From Actinomycetes bacterium (GTDB lineage Bacteria; Actinomycetota; Thermoleophilia; Solirubrobacterales; 70-9): 11,496 bases of DNA. Below the pieces are notes generated by a model that saw nothing but the letters and a program-made list of their open reading frames with translations, searched no databases and was not told the DNA's origin. Positions 1 to 6,635 of this stretch are shown here, in pieces. A program made the translations under genes and the position numbers. Each line of letters starts with the position of its first letter. The first letter of the stretch is position 1. The DNA is taken from contig JAEYSQ010000006.1 in assembly GCA_023434465.1 (NCBI GenBank), forward strand, positions 1 to 11,496. The letters are read 5' to 3'.

Positions 1-3000
1 CCGGTACCGCGGTCGGCACCCACAACACGACCCTGGATTACGCCAGCGTCGGATCGGGTTCGGCCAACATGAGCGGCACCGTCACCGAAGAGCACGGAAA
101 CGTGATCCGGGTCCAGGGCCCGAACGGTGAAACCGGTTCCCTCGATTACGGCGAGATCGCGATCAGCGACTCCGCCTCCCGGACCTTCACCCTGAGCAAC
201 ACCGGCACCACGCAGACGAGTTCCCTCGCTGCCACCCTCAATGGTGCATCTTCTTCGTACTCGATCACCGGAGACAACTGCCCGACTGCTCTGCCGATCT
301 TCAGCAGTTGCCAGGTCACCGTCAAGTTCGAGCCGACCGCCGAGCTCGGCCCCGAGAACAAGAGCCTCGATTTCGGCTCGGGCAGCGGTCACTCTGCTTC
401 GATCGGCCTGGTCGGCGAAGGCATGGTCCCGACCGCGGAACTCGAGGTTTCGCCGGCAAGCTGGACCTACGACGACACCCCCTCGGGATTCGGCATCACC
501 CGGGAATTCACCGTCAACAACCAGGGCAACACCACCCTGGATCTGAATTTCGCCTTTGACGGCGGGTCCGACCCGTCGTTCACCCACACTGGCGGAACCT
601 GCGGTGCGACCCTGGCCGTGGCTTCGTCCTGTACCTATGTCGTCGAGTTCGATCCGGAGGCAAGCGGACCTGCCGCGAAGGCAGGCTCCTTCACGGTGAC
701 CGGCACCTCGGCCCTGGTTGTCAATCCCGCGACCCAGACCATGGCGGTCGATGGCGACCGGGTCGCGCCGGCGGCTTCGATGGAAGTGCGCGACAGCGCC
801 GGAGTGAATCCGAAGCCGAATCACAACTTCAGTACCGCGACCCCGACGAACGGCACCTACACCTTCCGGATCGTCAACACCGGCAACGTACCGATTCCGA
901 ACATCGTCCCGACGATCAACGGCGCGTACACGAACAAGTTCTCGGTCACCGCCAACACCTGTGGCTCGGCCATCGCCCGCTACTCGAGCTGTGACGTGAC
1001 GGTAACCATGAACGGCAGCCGGGTCGGCACCTTCAACTCGAACCTCGTGCTTACCCCCGGTGCGTCTTCACCTCAGGTTCCGCCGACCACCGTCCCGCTC
1101 ACCGGGTCCGTTTCCGGCCTGCGGATCGTCAACGACATCGGCCAGAACATGACCAATGTCACCCAGAAGCGCTGGCTTTCTTCGCTCACGCTTTCTCCCG
1201 GCGGCGCTCTCCCGAGCGACATCGTCCGGGTCAGCTTCGAAGTCGATTTGGCGAACAATCGTGATGTTGCCGGCGTCGAAATCGGCACCACGACCAGCAC
1301 CAACGACAGCGAGGTCGGGGGCTACCAGAACCTCGGTGACCTGCTCGGATCGAAGATCGAGATCGACCGCAAGGCGGGCTCCTCGCAAGCCCTCGTCCAC
1401 GCGGAAGTCCCGCTCAACGTGACCGGTCTGGGGACCGGCAACGGCCAGTACGGCTTCAGCGACGGTACGACTCTCGTCGTTTGTCTCGGTGGCGGTGACT
1501 ACAAAACCGACAACCGCCGCGTGTGGTTCCGGGTCCGTGACGACGCCGGAGCTCTCTCCCAGTCGGTTGGGTCGATCGTCCGCTTCAACAAGCAGGTCTA
1601 CAGCTGCCCGGACAACCAGGGGCCGCAGATCAGCGGTCCGAGGGTGCTTTCGGTTGACGGCGTGAACCAGCCCGGCGGCACCTTCCAGGCTGCTGCGGAC
1701 AAGAACCAGCCGGTCACCTTCCAGTTCTCGACCCGCGCCCGCTCGGCGCCGCTGCTCGGTGGCGACCCGGGCTTCGTCGAAGCGGTCAACTGGCGGATTC
1801 GCAACCAGCGGACCGGAGCGATCTTCCGGATCGTCGGTGGCAACTACGCAGCCTGCTCGCTGCCCTGCATCGACGAGGGGAACTACACCTCCGGGGGCAA
1901 GAACGTCTTCGACAGCCGCGACCAGGGCACCCAGACCCTGACCATCCCCGGCATTCCGTCACGTGGCCGCTGGGTCGTCGAGGCGGCGCCGCAATCGAGC
2001 AACGCTGACGAGGATGACGCCCATTTCTTCGGCCTCGGCGTGATCCGGGTCAACGATCACTCCGGCACCAGCCCGCACGTGAACTGGGGCGGCACTCTGA
2101 CGCCACGCCCGAACACGGATTCCGACTACACGATCGCCGCCATCACCAGTGATCCGGCCGACCCCGTGAACGCGCTGGATTCGGAAGGCGGCAGAGCGCA
2201 GATCATCGAGTGGGACCTCGACGGCAACACCACCAACGGTCCGCTCGGCGACGGGTTTGAAACCCGCTACGAGACCGATTCGGCGACCAACCTGCCGGCC
2301 GGCCTGTACACCGAGGATTTCTCGACCACCGGCAAGACGCCCGGCCCGTTCACGATCAGGGCGCGGGTGACCGACAACGGCTCCTTCTCTGGTGCTGAAG
2401 CGCTGGCCGAGAGCCGGATCTTCGAGTACACGACGACGATCAACTCGTTGCCGGTCCCCCAGAATGACGTGGTCTACTTCGAGGCGGACGAAACCCAGCC
2501 CCGGAACGTAGAGTTCCGGGCCACCGACGTAGACAACGACGAGTTCCGGGTCGACATCACGCCGAACGGCGCCAATGACGGCACCCTCGGCGGCAACCTC
2601 AACGGCCCGATTGGTGACAACACCAAGCCGTACACCTGGGCCGCCGACTACACCGGTACCGACACGTTCGACTTCATCCCGACCGACGATCATCTGGGAA
2701 CCGGCGACGCCGGCGTCCTCACGGTCAAGGTCAGGCCGAACACGACGATCGACAGCGCCACATTCCCGGATCCGATGCTTCACCCGGACGCCGGCAATCC
2801 GGCCACCAGGTACCTCGGCGCCACCACTTCGACCGACGCGGAGTTCGAGTACAGCTCGCCGCAGACGCCGATCGACTCGTACGAATGCAAGCTGACCAAT
2901 GACGGGGAGATCGTCTCCGACTGGTCCGAATGTTCTGATGACACGACCGGCGACATTTCGTTCACCGGGCTGTCGGACGGGCTTCACAAACTGGAAGTCC

Positions 3001-6000
3001 GGGCAATCAACGAAGACGGCGACGAAGACGGCACCCCTGTCTTCCGCACCTGGCGCGTAGATAACACCGGCCCCGACTCGGAAGTCCGGGTCGGCCCGCC
3101 GTCCGATCTGCCGAACCAGCAGCCCCGGTTCACGAACGACACGACCCCGACATACATCTTCCGGGCGACGTCGAGCGAGCGGTCACTCCAGCAGTACGTG
3201 ACCTACGAATGCCGCGTGATGTGGGGCCCCGCGCCCGGCATCTGGTACCCCTGTGGCGCGCCGTCGGACAACCTCGGCAGCGGCCCGGTGGACATAGTCA
3301 ACGGCACGCCGGACTTCGGCATCAGCGACCCGCTGACCGAAGGCACCTACGAGGTGCAGGTCCGCGGTACCGACGAAGTCGGAAACCTGGGCTCGGTCCT
3401 GGTGGAGCAGTTCACGGTAGACACGACTCCGCCCGAGACCGCTCTCGCCTCCGGCCCGGAAGGCCTGATCAACACCCGCACAGTCGACTACGTCCTCGGT
3501 TCTTCCCAGGGCCAGTCCACCTTCATCTGCAAGCTGGAAGGCCAGAACTCCGGCGTCGTCTTCCCGCTCGGGGCCTGCCCCGGACCGGCCGCGGACGGCT
3601 CGCGTCCGACCTTCTCCGGTCTGGACGATGACATCTACACCCTGACCGCGATCGCGGTCGACCCTGGCCAGAACCAGGACCCGACCCCGCTCGAGGTGGA
3701 GTTCGAGGTCGATGCCACCGAGCCGACCACGAGCATGGACGCAAACGTCGATTACGGCGACGGTCCGACCCTGCTGCGTCGTACGCAATCCCGCAAGGTG
3801 GACATCGCGTTCACCGGTGCCGACACCAGGCAGCTGCAGGGCTTCCAGTGCCGGATCGACTCGACCGACGATGGGGACTGGGCGATCTGTTCGTCCCCGC
3901 AGCGTTTCAGCGGACTCTCCGACGGTGACCACAAGGTCGAGATCCGGGCCAAGGACGAGGCCGGGAATTTCGATTCCACTCCGGAAGTCCTCGAGTGGAA
4001 CGTGGACCAGGATCCGCCGGTGACCGAGTTCACGGTCGCTCCGGACCCGGTCACGGGCGATGCCGACCCGAGCTTCGAGTTCGCAGCCAACGAAGCGATC
4101 TCCGGATCCGTCTGCATCCTGGACGGCGCCGCGCCGGTCGCCTGCACCAGTCCGGTGACGCTCGCTGACCTCGGGGTGGTCGGCGGAATCGACGACGGCG
4201 TTCATACGCTGACCGTGCGATCCACCGACATCGCGGGCAACGTCGAACTCACTCCGGCGTCGGTCAGCTGGCGCCAGGACACGGTCAACCCCGAAGTCAC
4301 CTTCACCAGCAAGCCCGCGGCCTTCATGCCGCTGGGTGATGCCGACTTCGCCTGGGACGTCAAGGACGGCGATCCGCTGGTTCTCGCGCCTGAAGCAGAC
4401 GCGGAATGCGCTCTCGATCCGGTCGACCCGGACAACATCGACCCCGGCGAGTGGACGGTCTGTGACCGGGATCTCACCCTGGTCGAAGCCGACAACGTCA
4501 ACGGTCCGCACTTCCTCGCCGTGAGGGCGATCGATCAGGCCGGCAACGTCAGCCCGGTCGCGACCCATGAGTGGACCGTGCTTGGCTCCAAGCCGAACCC
4601 GCCGGTGATCGACGATGCGAGCCCGGCTGACGGGGTCACCACCCGCGTCGGTACCGCGCGCTTCGCGTTCCATCACGAACTCGATGGCACCGGTGCGCTG
4701 GCCGGCCTGTTCTGCCGCATCGATGACGGCACGCAGGCCCGCTGCGACGACCTCGGCAAGTCCGGCGCCATCGGCGACGCCGATGGCATCGGCAGCTTTG
4801 AAGCCGAAGGTCTGAGCGATGGTGCCCACACCTTCACGGTCGTGGCCCGTGACATCGCCGGAAACATCAGTGACCCGACGACCCTGACCTGGGATGTCCA
4901 GCGTGGGGCTCCGGTCACCCAGATCAACTTCGGTCCGAGCGGCTCCAGCACCAGCAAGAACGCGACCTTCCAGTTCGTCTCCGACAAGTCGGGCACGTTC
5001 GAGTGCCGGATTGACGGCGGCGCCTGGGAAGCCTGCTCAAGTCCGGTCGAGCTCGAGGATCTCTCCGAGGGTGCCCACTCGTTCAGCGTTCGCGCGGTCA
5101 GTTCGGTGGCTCCGGTCGGAGTCAAGGATCCGACTCCGCCGACCCGCAACTGGAACGTGGATACGGTCGCTCCGGATGTCTCGATCACTTCGGCCCCCGA
5201 AGGCCAGGTCGTTTCCTACAGCGGCGAGGTGGCCTTCACCAGCACCGATCCGGCCGCCGGGTTCCAGTGCAAGGTAGACAGCGGTCTCTTCGACGACTGC
5301 ACCAGCCCCTGGCAGGTGACCGGCCTCGCCGCCGGTGAGCGCACCGTCACGGTGCGTGCCGTCGACCCGGCCGGCAACGTCTCGACGACGCCGGCCACCG
5401 CGACCTGGGTCGTCCTCGATCCGAGCTGCAGCAACGACTTCGACGGTACGCCGCCGAACTGCGTCGCCAAGCAGCCGGTCGAAGGTCCGGCTCTCACCGC
5501 GAAGTCAACCGGCGGCACGCTGTCGCTGGCTTCGCTCGGCTCCGTGGATCTGCCCCAGGACCAGGTGGAACTGGTCGGCAAGATCGGTAGCGACGGACGC
5601 TGGTTCGTCCCGACCGACGGGGTCAGCTTCGCACCGGTCGTCCAGACCATCGAGGACGCGATCGGCCCCGGATCGGTGGTCGAAGTGACGATCTCGATCT
5701 CGGCAACCGGCAACGGCTGGGGCGTACTCACCAATGGTGGCGGTCAGGCCAAGCTCAGGTTGCCGGTCCGGGCCGACGTCGATGCCAAGCTGGGCGGCGC
5801 CCCGCTCTTCGCCGAGGGCACCGAATGTTCACTGCGGCCGATCACTTTCGATCTGGTCGGCACGTGGAATGCCGGTGACGACACCGCGCATCTCGAGCAG
5901 ACCAACGTCGCCTTCCCGAAACTGACCGGGTGCGGCACCTTCAAGACGGCGATCGACACCCTGCTCGAGCTGCCGCGCAGCGACATCGAGATGGCGCTCG

Positions 6001-6467
6001 ACTTCGCCCTGACCAGGGAATCCGAGCAATGCGTCCCGCCGCAGACCGGCACTCCGCCGAACTGCGTCAACCCGCCCGATCCGGTGATCAACCTCACCAG
6101 GCCGGTGGTCAAGGGACCGAAGAAGATCAAGTTCGGCAAGAAGGCCAAGTACCGGGTCACCGTCACCAATAAGGGAGACACGGCTGCCCCCGGCACCAAG
6201 CTCTGCCTCGTCCTCCCGAAGAAGCACTTCAAGGGCAAGGCGAAGCGCTGCGTCACGGTCAACGTGCCGGCCGGCAAGGCTGCCTTCAGGCAATTCACGA
6301 TCACCCGCAAGGGTGCCGCGGTCAGGAAGGCCCGGAAGGTCACGATCAAGGCCACTGCCACCTACACGGATGGCAGCGGCGTGGTCAAGACCAAGGGAGG
6401 CAAGGCAACGCCGAAGCTCCTCCGATACACAGCCAAACAGGGCAAAAAAACGGGATCGGCGAAATAG
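1..6467 (+). CDS. Giant multi-domain extracellular Ig-like repeat protein, 5'-partial
   Basis: The reading frame is open from nt 3 to the TAG at 6465-6467, giving at least 2154 residues. The first ATG (nt 69) has no ribosome binding site and lies inside sequence that reads as the tail of another beta domain, so the real start is upstream. Residues below are numbered from that ATG. Domains in order: three ASH/choice-of-anchor-D type repeats (about 22-348), an unassigned stretch (349-677), a PKD-like domain (678-792), a cadherin/tandem-95-like domain (793-891), nine Ig-like repeats with paired cysteines (892-1784), an unassigned module (about 1808-1982) between two G-T-P-P-N-C-V linkers, and a lysine-rich beta domain (2004-2132). 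No enzyme motif, LPXTG motif or C-terminal membrane segment is visible. Paired cysteines and adhesive-type folds argue for export, although the signal peptide would lie outside the window. Inferred role: cell-surface or secreted structural or adhesive protein. The gene is certain; the function is not. Confidence 0.9.
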   Translation, partial: GTAVGTHNTTLDYASVGSGSANMSGTVTEEHGNVIRVQGPNGETGSLDYGEIAISDSASRTFTLSNTGTTQTSSLAATLNGASSSYSITGDNCPTALPIFSSCQVTVKFEPTAELGPENKSLDFGSGSGHSASIGLVGEGMVPTAELEVSPASWTYDDTPSGFGITREFTVNNQGNTTLDLNFAFDGGSDPSFTHTGGTCGATLAVASSCTYVVEFDPEASGPAAKAGSFTVTGTSALVVNPATQTMAVDGDRVAPAASMEVRDSAGVNPKPNHNFSTATPTNGTYTFRIVNTGNVPIPNIVPTINGAYTNKFSVTANTCGSAIARYSSCDVTVTMNGSRVGTFNSNLVLTPGASSPQVPPTTVPLTGSVSGLRIVNDIGQNMTNVTQKRWLSSLTLSPGGALPSDIVRVSFEVDLANNRDVAGVEIGTTTSTNDSEVGGYQNLGDLLGSKIEIDRKAGSSQALVHAEVPLNVTGLGTGNGQYGFSDGTTLVVCLGGGDYKTDNRRVWFRVRDDAGALSQSVGSIVRFNKQVYSCPDNQGPQISGPRVLSVDGVNQPGGTFQAAADKNQPVTFQFSTRARSAPLLGGDPGFVEAVNWRIRNQRTGAIFRIVGGNYAACSLPCIDEGNYTSGGKNVFDSRDQGTQTLTIPGIPSRGRWVVEAAPQSSNADEDDAHFFGLGVIRVNDHSGTSPHVNWGGTLTPRPNTDSDYTIAAITSDPADPVNALDSEGGRAQIIEWDLDGNTTNGPLGDGFETRYETDSATNLPAGLYTEDFSTTGKTPGPFTIRARVTDNGSFSGAEALAESRIFEYTTTINSLPVPQNDVVYFEADETQPRNVEFRATDVDNDEFRVDITPNGANDGTLGGNLNGPIGDNTKPYTWAADYTGTDTFDFIPTDDHLGTGDAGVLTVKVRPNTTIDSATFPDPMLHPDAGNPATRYLGATTSTDAEFEYSSPQTPIDSYECKLTNDGEIVSDWSECSDDTTGDISFTGLSDGLHKLEVRAINEDGDEDGTPVFRTWRVDNTGPDSEVRVGPPSDLPNQQPRFTNDTTPTYIFRATSSERSLQQYVTYECRVMWGPAPGIWYPCGAPSDNLGSGPVDIVNGTPDFGISDPLTEGTYEVQVRGTDEVGNLGSVLVEQFTVDTTPPETALASGPEGLINTRTVDYVLGSSQGQSTFICKLEGQNSGVVFPLGACPGPAADGSRPTFSGLDDDIYTLTAIAVDPGQNQDPTPLEVEFEVDATEPTTSMDANVDYGDGPTLLRRTQSRKVDIAFTGADTRQLQGFQCRIDSTDDGDWAICSSPQRFSGLSDGDHKVEIRAKDEAGNFDSTPEVLEWNVDQDPPVTEFTVAPDPVTGDADPSFEFAANEAISGSVCILDGAAPVACTSPVTLADLGVVGGIDDGVHTLTVRSTDIAGNVELTPASVSWRQDTVNPEVTFTSKPAAFMPLGDADFAWDVKDGDPLVLAPEADAECALDPVDPDNIDPGEWTVCDRDLTLVEADNVNGPHFLAVRAIDQAGNVSPVATHEWTVLGSKPNPPVIDDASPADGVTTRVGTARFAFHHELDGTGALAGLFCRIDDGTQARCDDLGKSGAIGDADGIGSFEAEGLSDGAHTFTVVARDIAGNISDPTTLTWDVQRGAPVTQINFGPSGSSTSKNATFQFVSDKSGTFECRIDGGAWEACSSPVELEDLSEGAHSFSVRAVSSVAPVGVKDPTPPTRNWNVDTVAPDVSITSAPEGQVVSYSGEVAFTSTDPAAGFQCKVDSGLFDDCTSPWQVTGLAAGERTVTVRAVDPAGNVSTTPATATWVVLDPSCSNDFDGTPPNCVAKQPVEGPALTAKSTGGTLSLASLGSVDLPQDQVELVGKIGSDGRWFVPTDGVSFAPVVQTIEDAIGPGSVVEVTISISATGNGWGVLTNGGGQAKLRLPVRADVDAKLGGAPLFAEGTECSLRPITFDLVGTWNAGDDTAHLEQTNVAFPKLTGCGTFKTAIDTLLELPRSDIEMALDFALTRESEQCVPPQTGTPPNCVNPPDPVINLTRPVVKGPKKIKFGKKAKYRVTVTNKGDTAAPGTKLCLVLPKKHFKGKAKRCVTVNVPAGKAAFRQFTITRKGAAVRKARKVTIKATATYTDGSGVVKTKGGKATPKLLRYTAKQGKKTGSAK
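132..1112 (+). repeat. Three tandem ASH / choice-of-anchor-D type repeats in gene 1
   Basis: Three units of about 105-115 residues share the pattern S-x-x-F-T-(L/V/I)-x-N-x-G followed by a cysteine pair and a strand ending the unit. The cysteine pairs read D-N-C ... S-S-C-Q-V-T-V-K-F, G-T-C ... S-S-C-T-Y-V-V-E-F and N-T-C ... S-S-C-D-V-T-V-T-M. This is the signature of bacterial ASPM/SPD-2/Hydin-like and choice-of-anchor-D domains, which are beta-sandwiches common in large exported proteins. The residues encoded by nt 3-131 look like the end of a further unit, so the array probably continues to the left. Unit boundaries are approximate. Confidence 0.75.
1113..2099 (+). other. Unassigned region of gene 1 (about 330 residues)
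   Basis: Residues about 349-677 of gene 1 fit none of the repeat families on either side. The stretch begins G-L-R-I-V-N-D-I-G-Q-N-M-T and is rich in alternating hydrophobic and polar residues, as in beta sheets. It has isolated cysteines (V-V-C-L-G-G-G, Y-S-C-P-D-N, A-A-C-S-L-P-C) instead of the regular pairs of the repeats. The middle, around N-Q-G-P-Q-I-S-G-P-R-V, reads like a domain boundary, which suggests two subdomains. The second could be a long extracellular Ig-like domain similar to those of secreted hydrolases, but I see no catalytic signature and do not assign a family. Confidence 0.5.
2100..2444 (+). other. PKD-like domain of gene 1
   Basis: Residues about 678-792 contain I-I-E-W-D-L-D-G-N-T-T-N-G, which resembles the W-D-(F/L)-D-G-D-G core strand of PKD domains. 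A later strand F-T-I-R-A-R-V-T-D-N-G matches the usual closing V-x-V-x-V-x-D-N-x-G. PKD domains are extracellular beta-sandwich spacers. The unit is longer than a typical PKD domain of about 80-90 residues because of a loop carrying Y-E-T-D-S-A-T-N-L-P-A-G-L-Y. The assignment rests on reading these motifs only. Confidence 0.55.
2445..2741 (+). other. Cadherin / tandem-95-like Ig domain of gene 1
   Basis: Residues about 793-891 follow the pattern of bacterial cadherin-like or tandem-95 repeats: N-D-V-V at the start, an acidic A-T-D-V-D-N-D-E-F loop, G-T-L-G-G in the middle, Y-T-G-T-D-T-F-D-F near the end, and a closing L-T-V-K-V strand. In this family the D-x-D-x-D type loop often binds calcium. 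Only a single copy is present, unlike the arrays on either side. Confidence 0.65.
2742..5420 (+). repeat. Nine tandem Cys-paired Ig-like repeats in gene 1
   Basis: Nine units of about 75-120 residues share a core of F-(E/Q)-C-(R/K)-(I/L/V)-(D/E), then a second cysteine 9-20 residues on, then L-(S/D)-(D/E)-G-x-H-x-(L/F/V)-x-V-R-A-x-D-x-A-G-N and a closing W-x-V-D-x-x-x-P. All nine keep both cysteines, for example F-Q-C-R-I-D ... A-I-C-S-S-P (unit 4) and F-E-C-R-I-D-G-G-A-W-E-A-C-S-S-P (unit 8). Approximate unit starts are nt 2742, 3090, 3450, 3748, 4039, 4309, 4626, 4936 and 5194. Unit 2 is the longest. Repeats of this type are frequent in large exported actinobacterial proteins. The units are clearly diverged at the protein level, so the array looks old. 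Confidence 0.8.
5427..5465 (+). repeat. Cys-flanked G-T-P-P-N-C-V linker, copy 1
   Basis: It encodes C-S-N-D-F-D-G-T-P-P-N-C-V at the boundary between the last Ig-like repeat and the unassigned C-terminal module of gene 1. It is 13 residues long with cysteines at positions 1 and 12, so it could form a small disulfide loop. The second copy, at 6030-6068, ends in the same seven residues. Confidence 0.7.
5490..6015 (+). other. Unassigned beta module of gene 1, similar to the N-terminus of gene 2
   Basis: About 175 residues with no family I recognise. Landmarks are G-G-T-L-S-L-A-S-L-G, W-F-V-P, F-A-P-V, G-W-G-V-L-T-N-G-G-G, L-R-L-P-V-R-A, E-C-S-L-R-P-I-T-F, T-G-C-G-T-F, L-L-E-L-P-R-S and L-D-F-A-L-T. 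The order and spacing of these landmarks parallel the first part of the mature protein encoded by gene 2. The module is bracketed by the two Cys-flanked linkers, which suggests it is a discrete domain. Confidence 0.55.
6030..6068 (+). repeat. Cys-flanked G-T-P-P-N-C-V linker, copy 2
   Basis: It encodes C-V-P-P-Q-T-G-T-P-P-N-C-V, the same length and cysteine positions as copy 1 (5427-5465), and sits between the unassigned module and the lysine-rich C-terminal domain. The proline-rich residues after it support a linker role. Confidence 0.7.
6078..6464 (+). other. Lysine-rich C-terminal CARDB/DUF11-like domain of gene 1
   Basis: The last 129 residues read as one beta-sandwich of the CARDB/DUF11 kind: K-Y-R-V-T-V-T-N-K-G-D-T-A as the first core strands, L-C-L-V-L-P-K, K-R-C-V-T-V-N-V-P-A-G-K as the middle, and K-V-T-I-K-A-T-A-T-Y near the end. 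Two cysteines again form a likely pair. Lysine is strikingly frequent (G-P-K-K-I-K-F-G-K-K-A-K and the tail K-Q-G-K-K-T-G-S-A-K), unlike the acidic repeats before it. There is no LPXTG motif and no membrane span, so any attachment to the cell would have to be non-covalent, for instance by charge. Confidence 0.65.
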
Positions 6468-6519
6468 GGAATGAGCGGAATGAATCAGAGCTCAGAAGCC
6501 AGGGACAAAAGCGGAGATA

Positions 6520-6525
6520 AGGGAG
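6520..6525 (+). promoter_or_regulatory. Ribosome binding site of gene 2
   Basis: AGGGAG lies five bases before the ATG at 6531, a good Shine-Dalgarno match and spacing. It favours 6531 over the two upstream in-frame ATGs. The ATG at 6471 has AGGGA directly against it, too close to act. The ATG at 6480 has the same AGGGA (6466-6470) nine bases upstream and stays possible. Confidence 0.65.
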
Positions 6526-6530
6526 AGAAG

Positions 6531-6635
6531 ATGAAGGCCACAGGGAACAGGACAGCAAAGGTCAGAAAGGCAGTGCTCGCGGCATTCGCGGCTCTGCTGC
6601 TCGGCCTTGCGCTTGCGCCTAGCGGTGCCAACGCG
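6531..6635 (+). other. Sec-type signal peptide of gene 2
   Basis: The first 35 residues have a basic n-region (K-A-T-G-N-R-T-A-K-V-R-K), a hydrophobic core (A-V-L-A-A-F-A-A-L-L-L-G-L-A-L-A) and a c-region ending P-S-G-A-N-A, followed by A-K-V-D. The A-N-A end fits signal peptidase I. There is no twin-arginine motif and no lipobox cysteine, so general Sec export is the simplest reading. Confidence 0.85.

Noticed and set aside
69..71. ATG at 69 as the true start of gene 1
   Set aside because: There is no Shine-Dalgarno sequence or signal peptide, and the frame stays open upstream to nt 3 with residues that read as the end of a beta domain.
1959..2987. Long open frame on the - strand (342 codons)
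   Set aside because: It lies opposite gene 1 domains, has an R/V/G-rich product and shows no plausible ribosome binding site or domain. It is a shadow frame.
3183..4829. Long open frame on the - strand (548 codons)
   Set aside because: It lies wholly opposite the Ig-like array of gene 1. Its translation is rich in R, G, V and D with no recognisable domain, the usual shadow of high-GC coding DNA. Gene 1 in the same place shows coherent repeats.
5744..6361. Overlapping - strand frames opposite the end of gene 1 (5744-6361 and 5829-6293)
   Set aside because: They overlap each other and gene 1, and show no recognisable protein features.
6444..6450. Run of seven A near the end of gene 1 as a frameshift site
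   Set aside because: It falls six codons before the stop. A shift would change only a short tail, and no extended downstream frame or stimulatory hairpin is evident.
6465..6530. Terminator or promoter between the two genes
   Set aside because: I found no stem-loop with a T run and no convincing -35/-10 pair; only a six-base GAGCTC palindrome is present.
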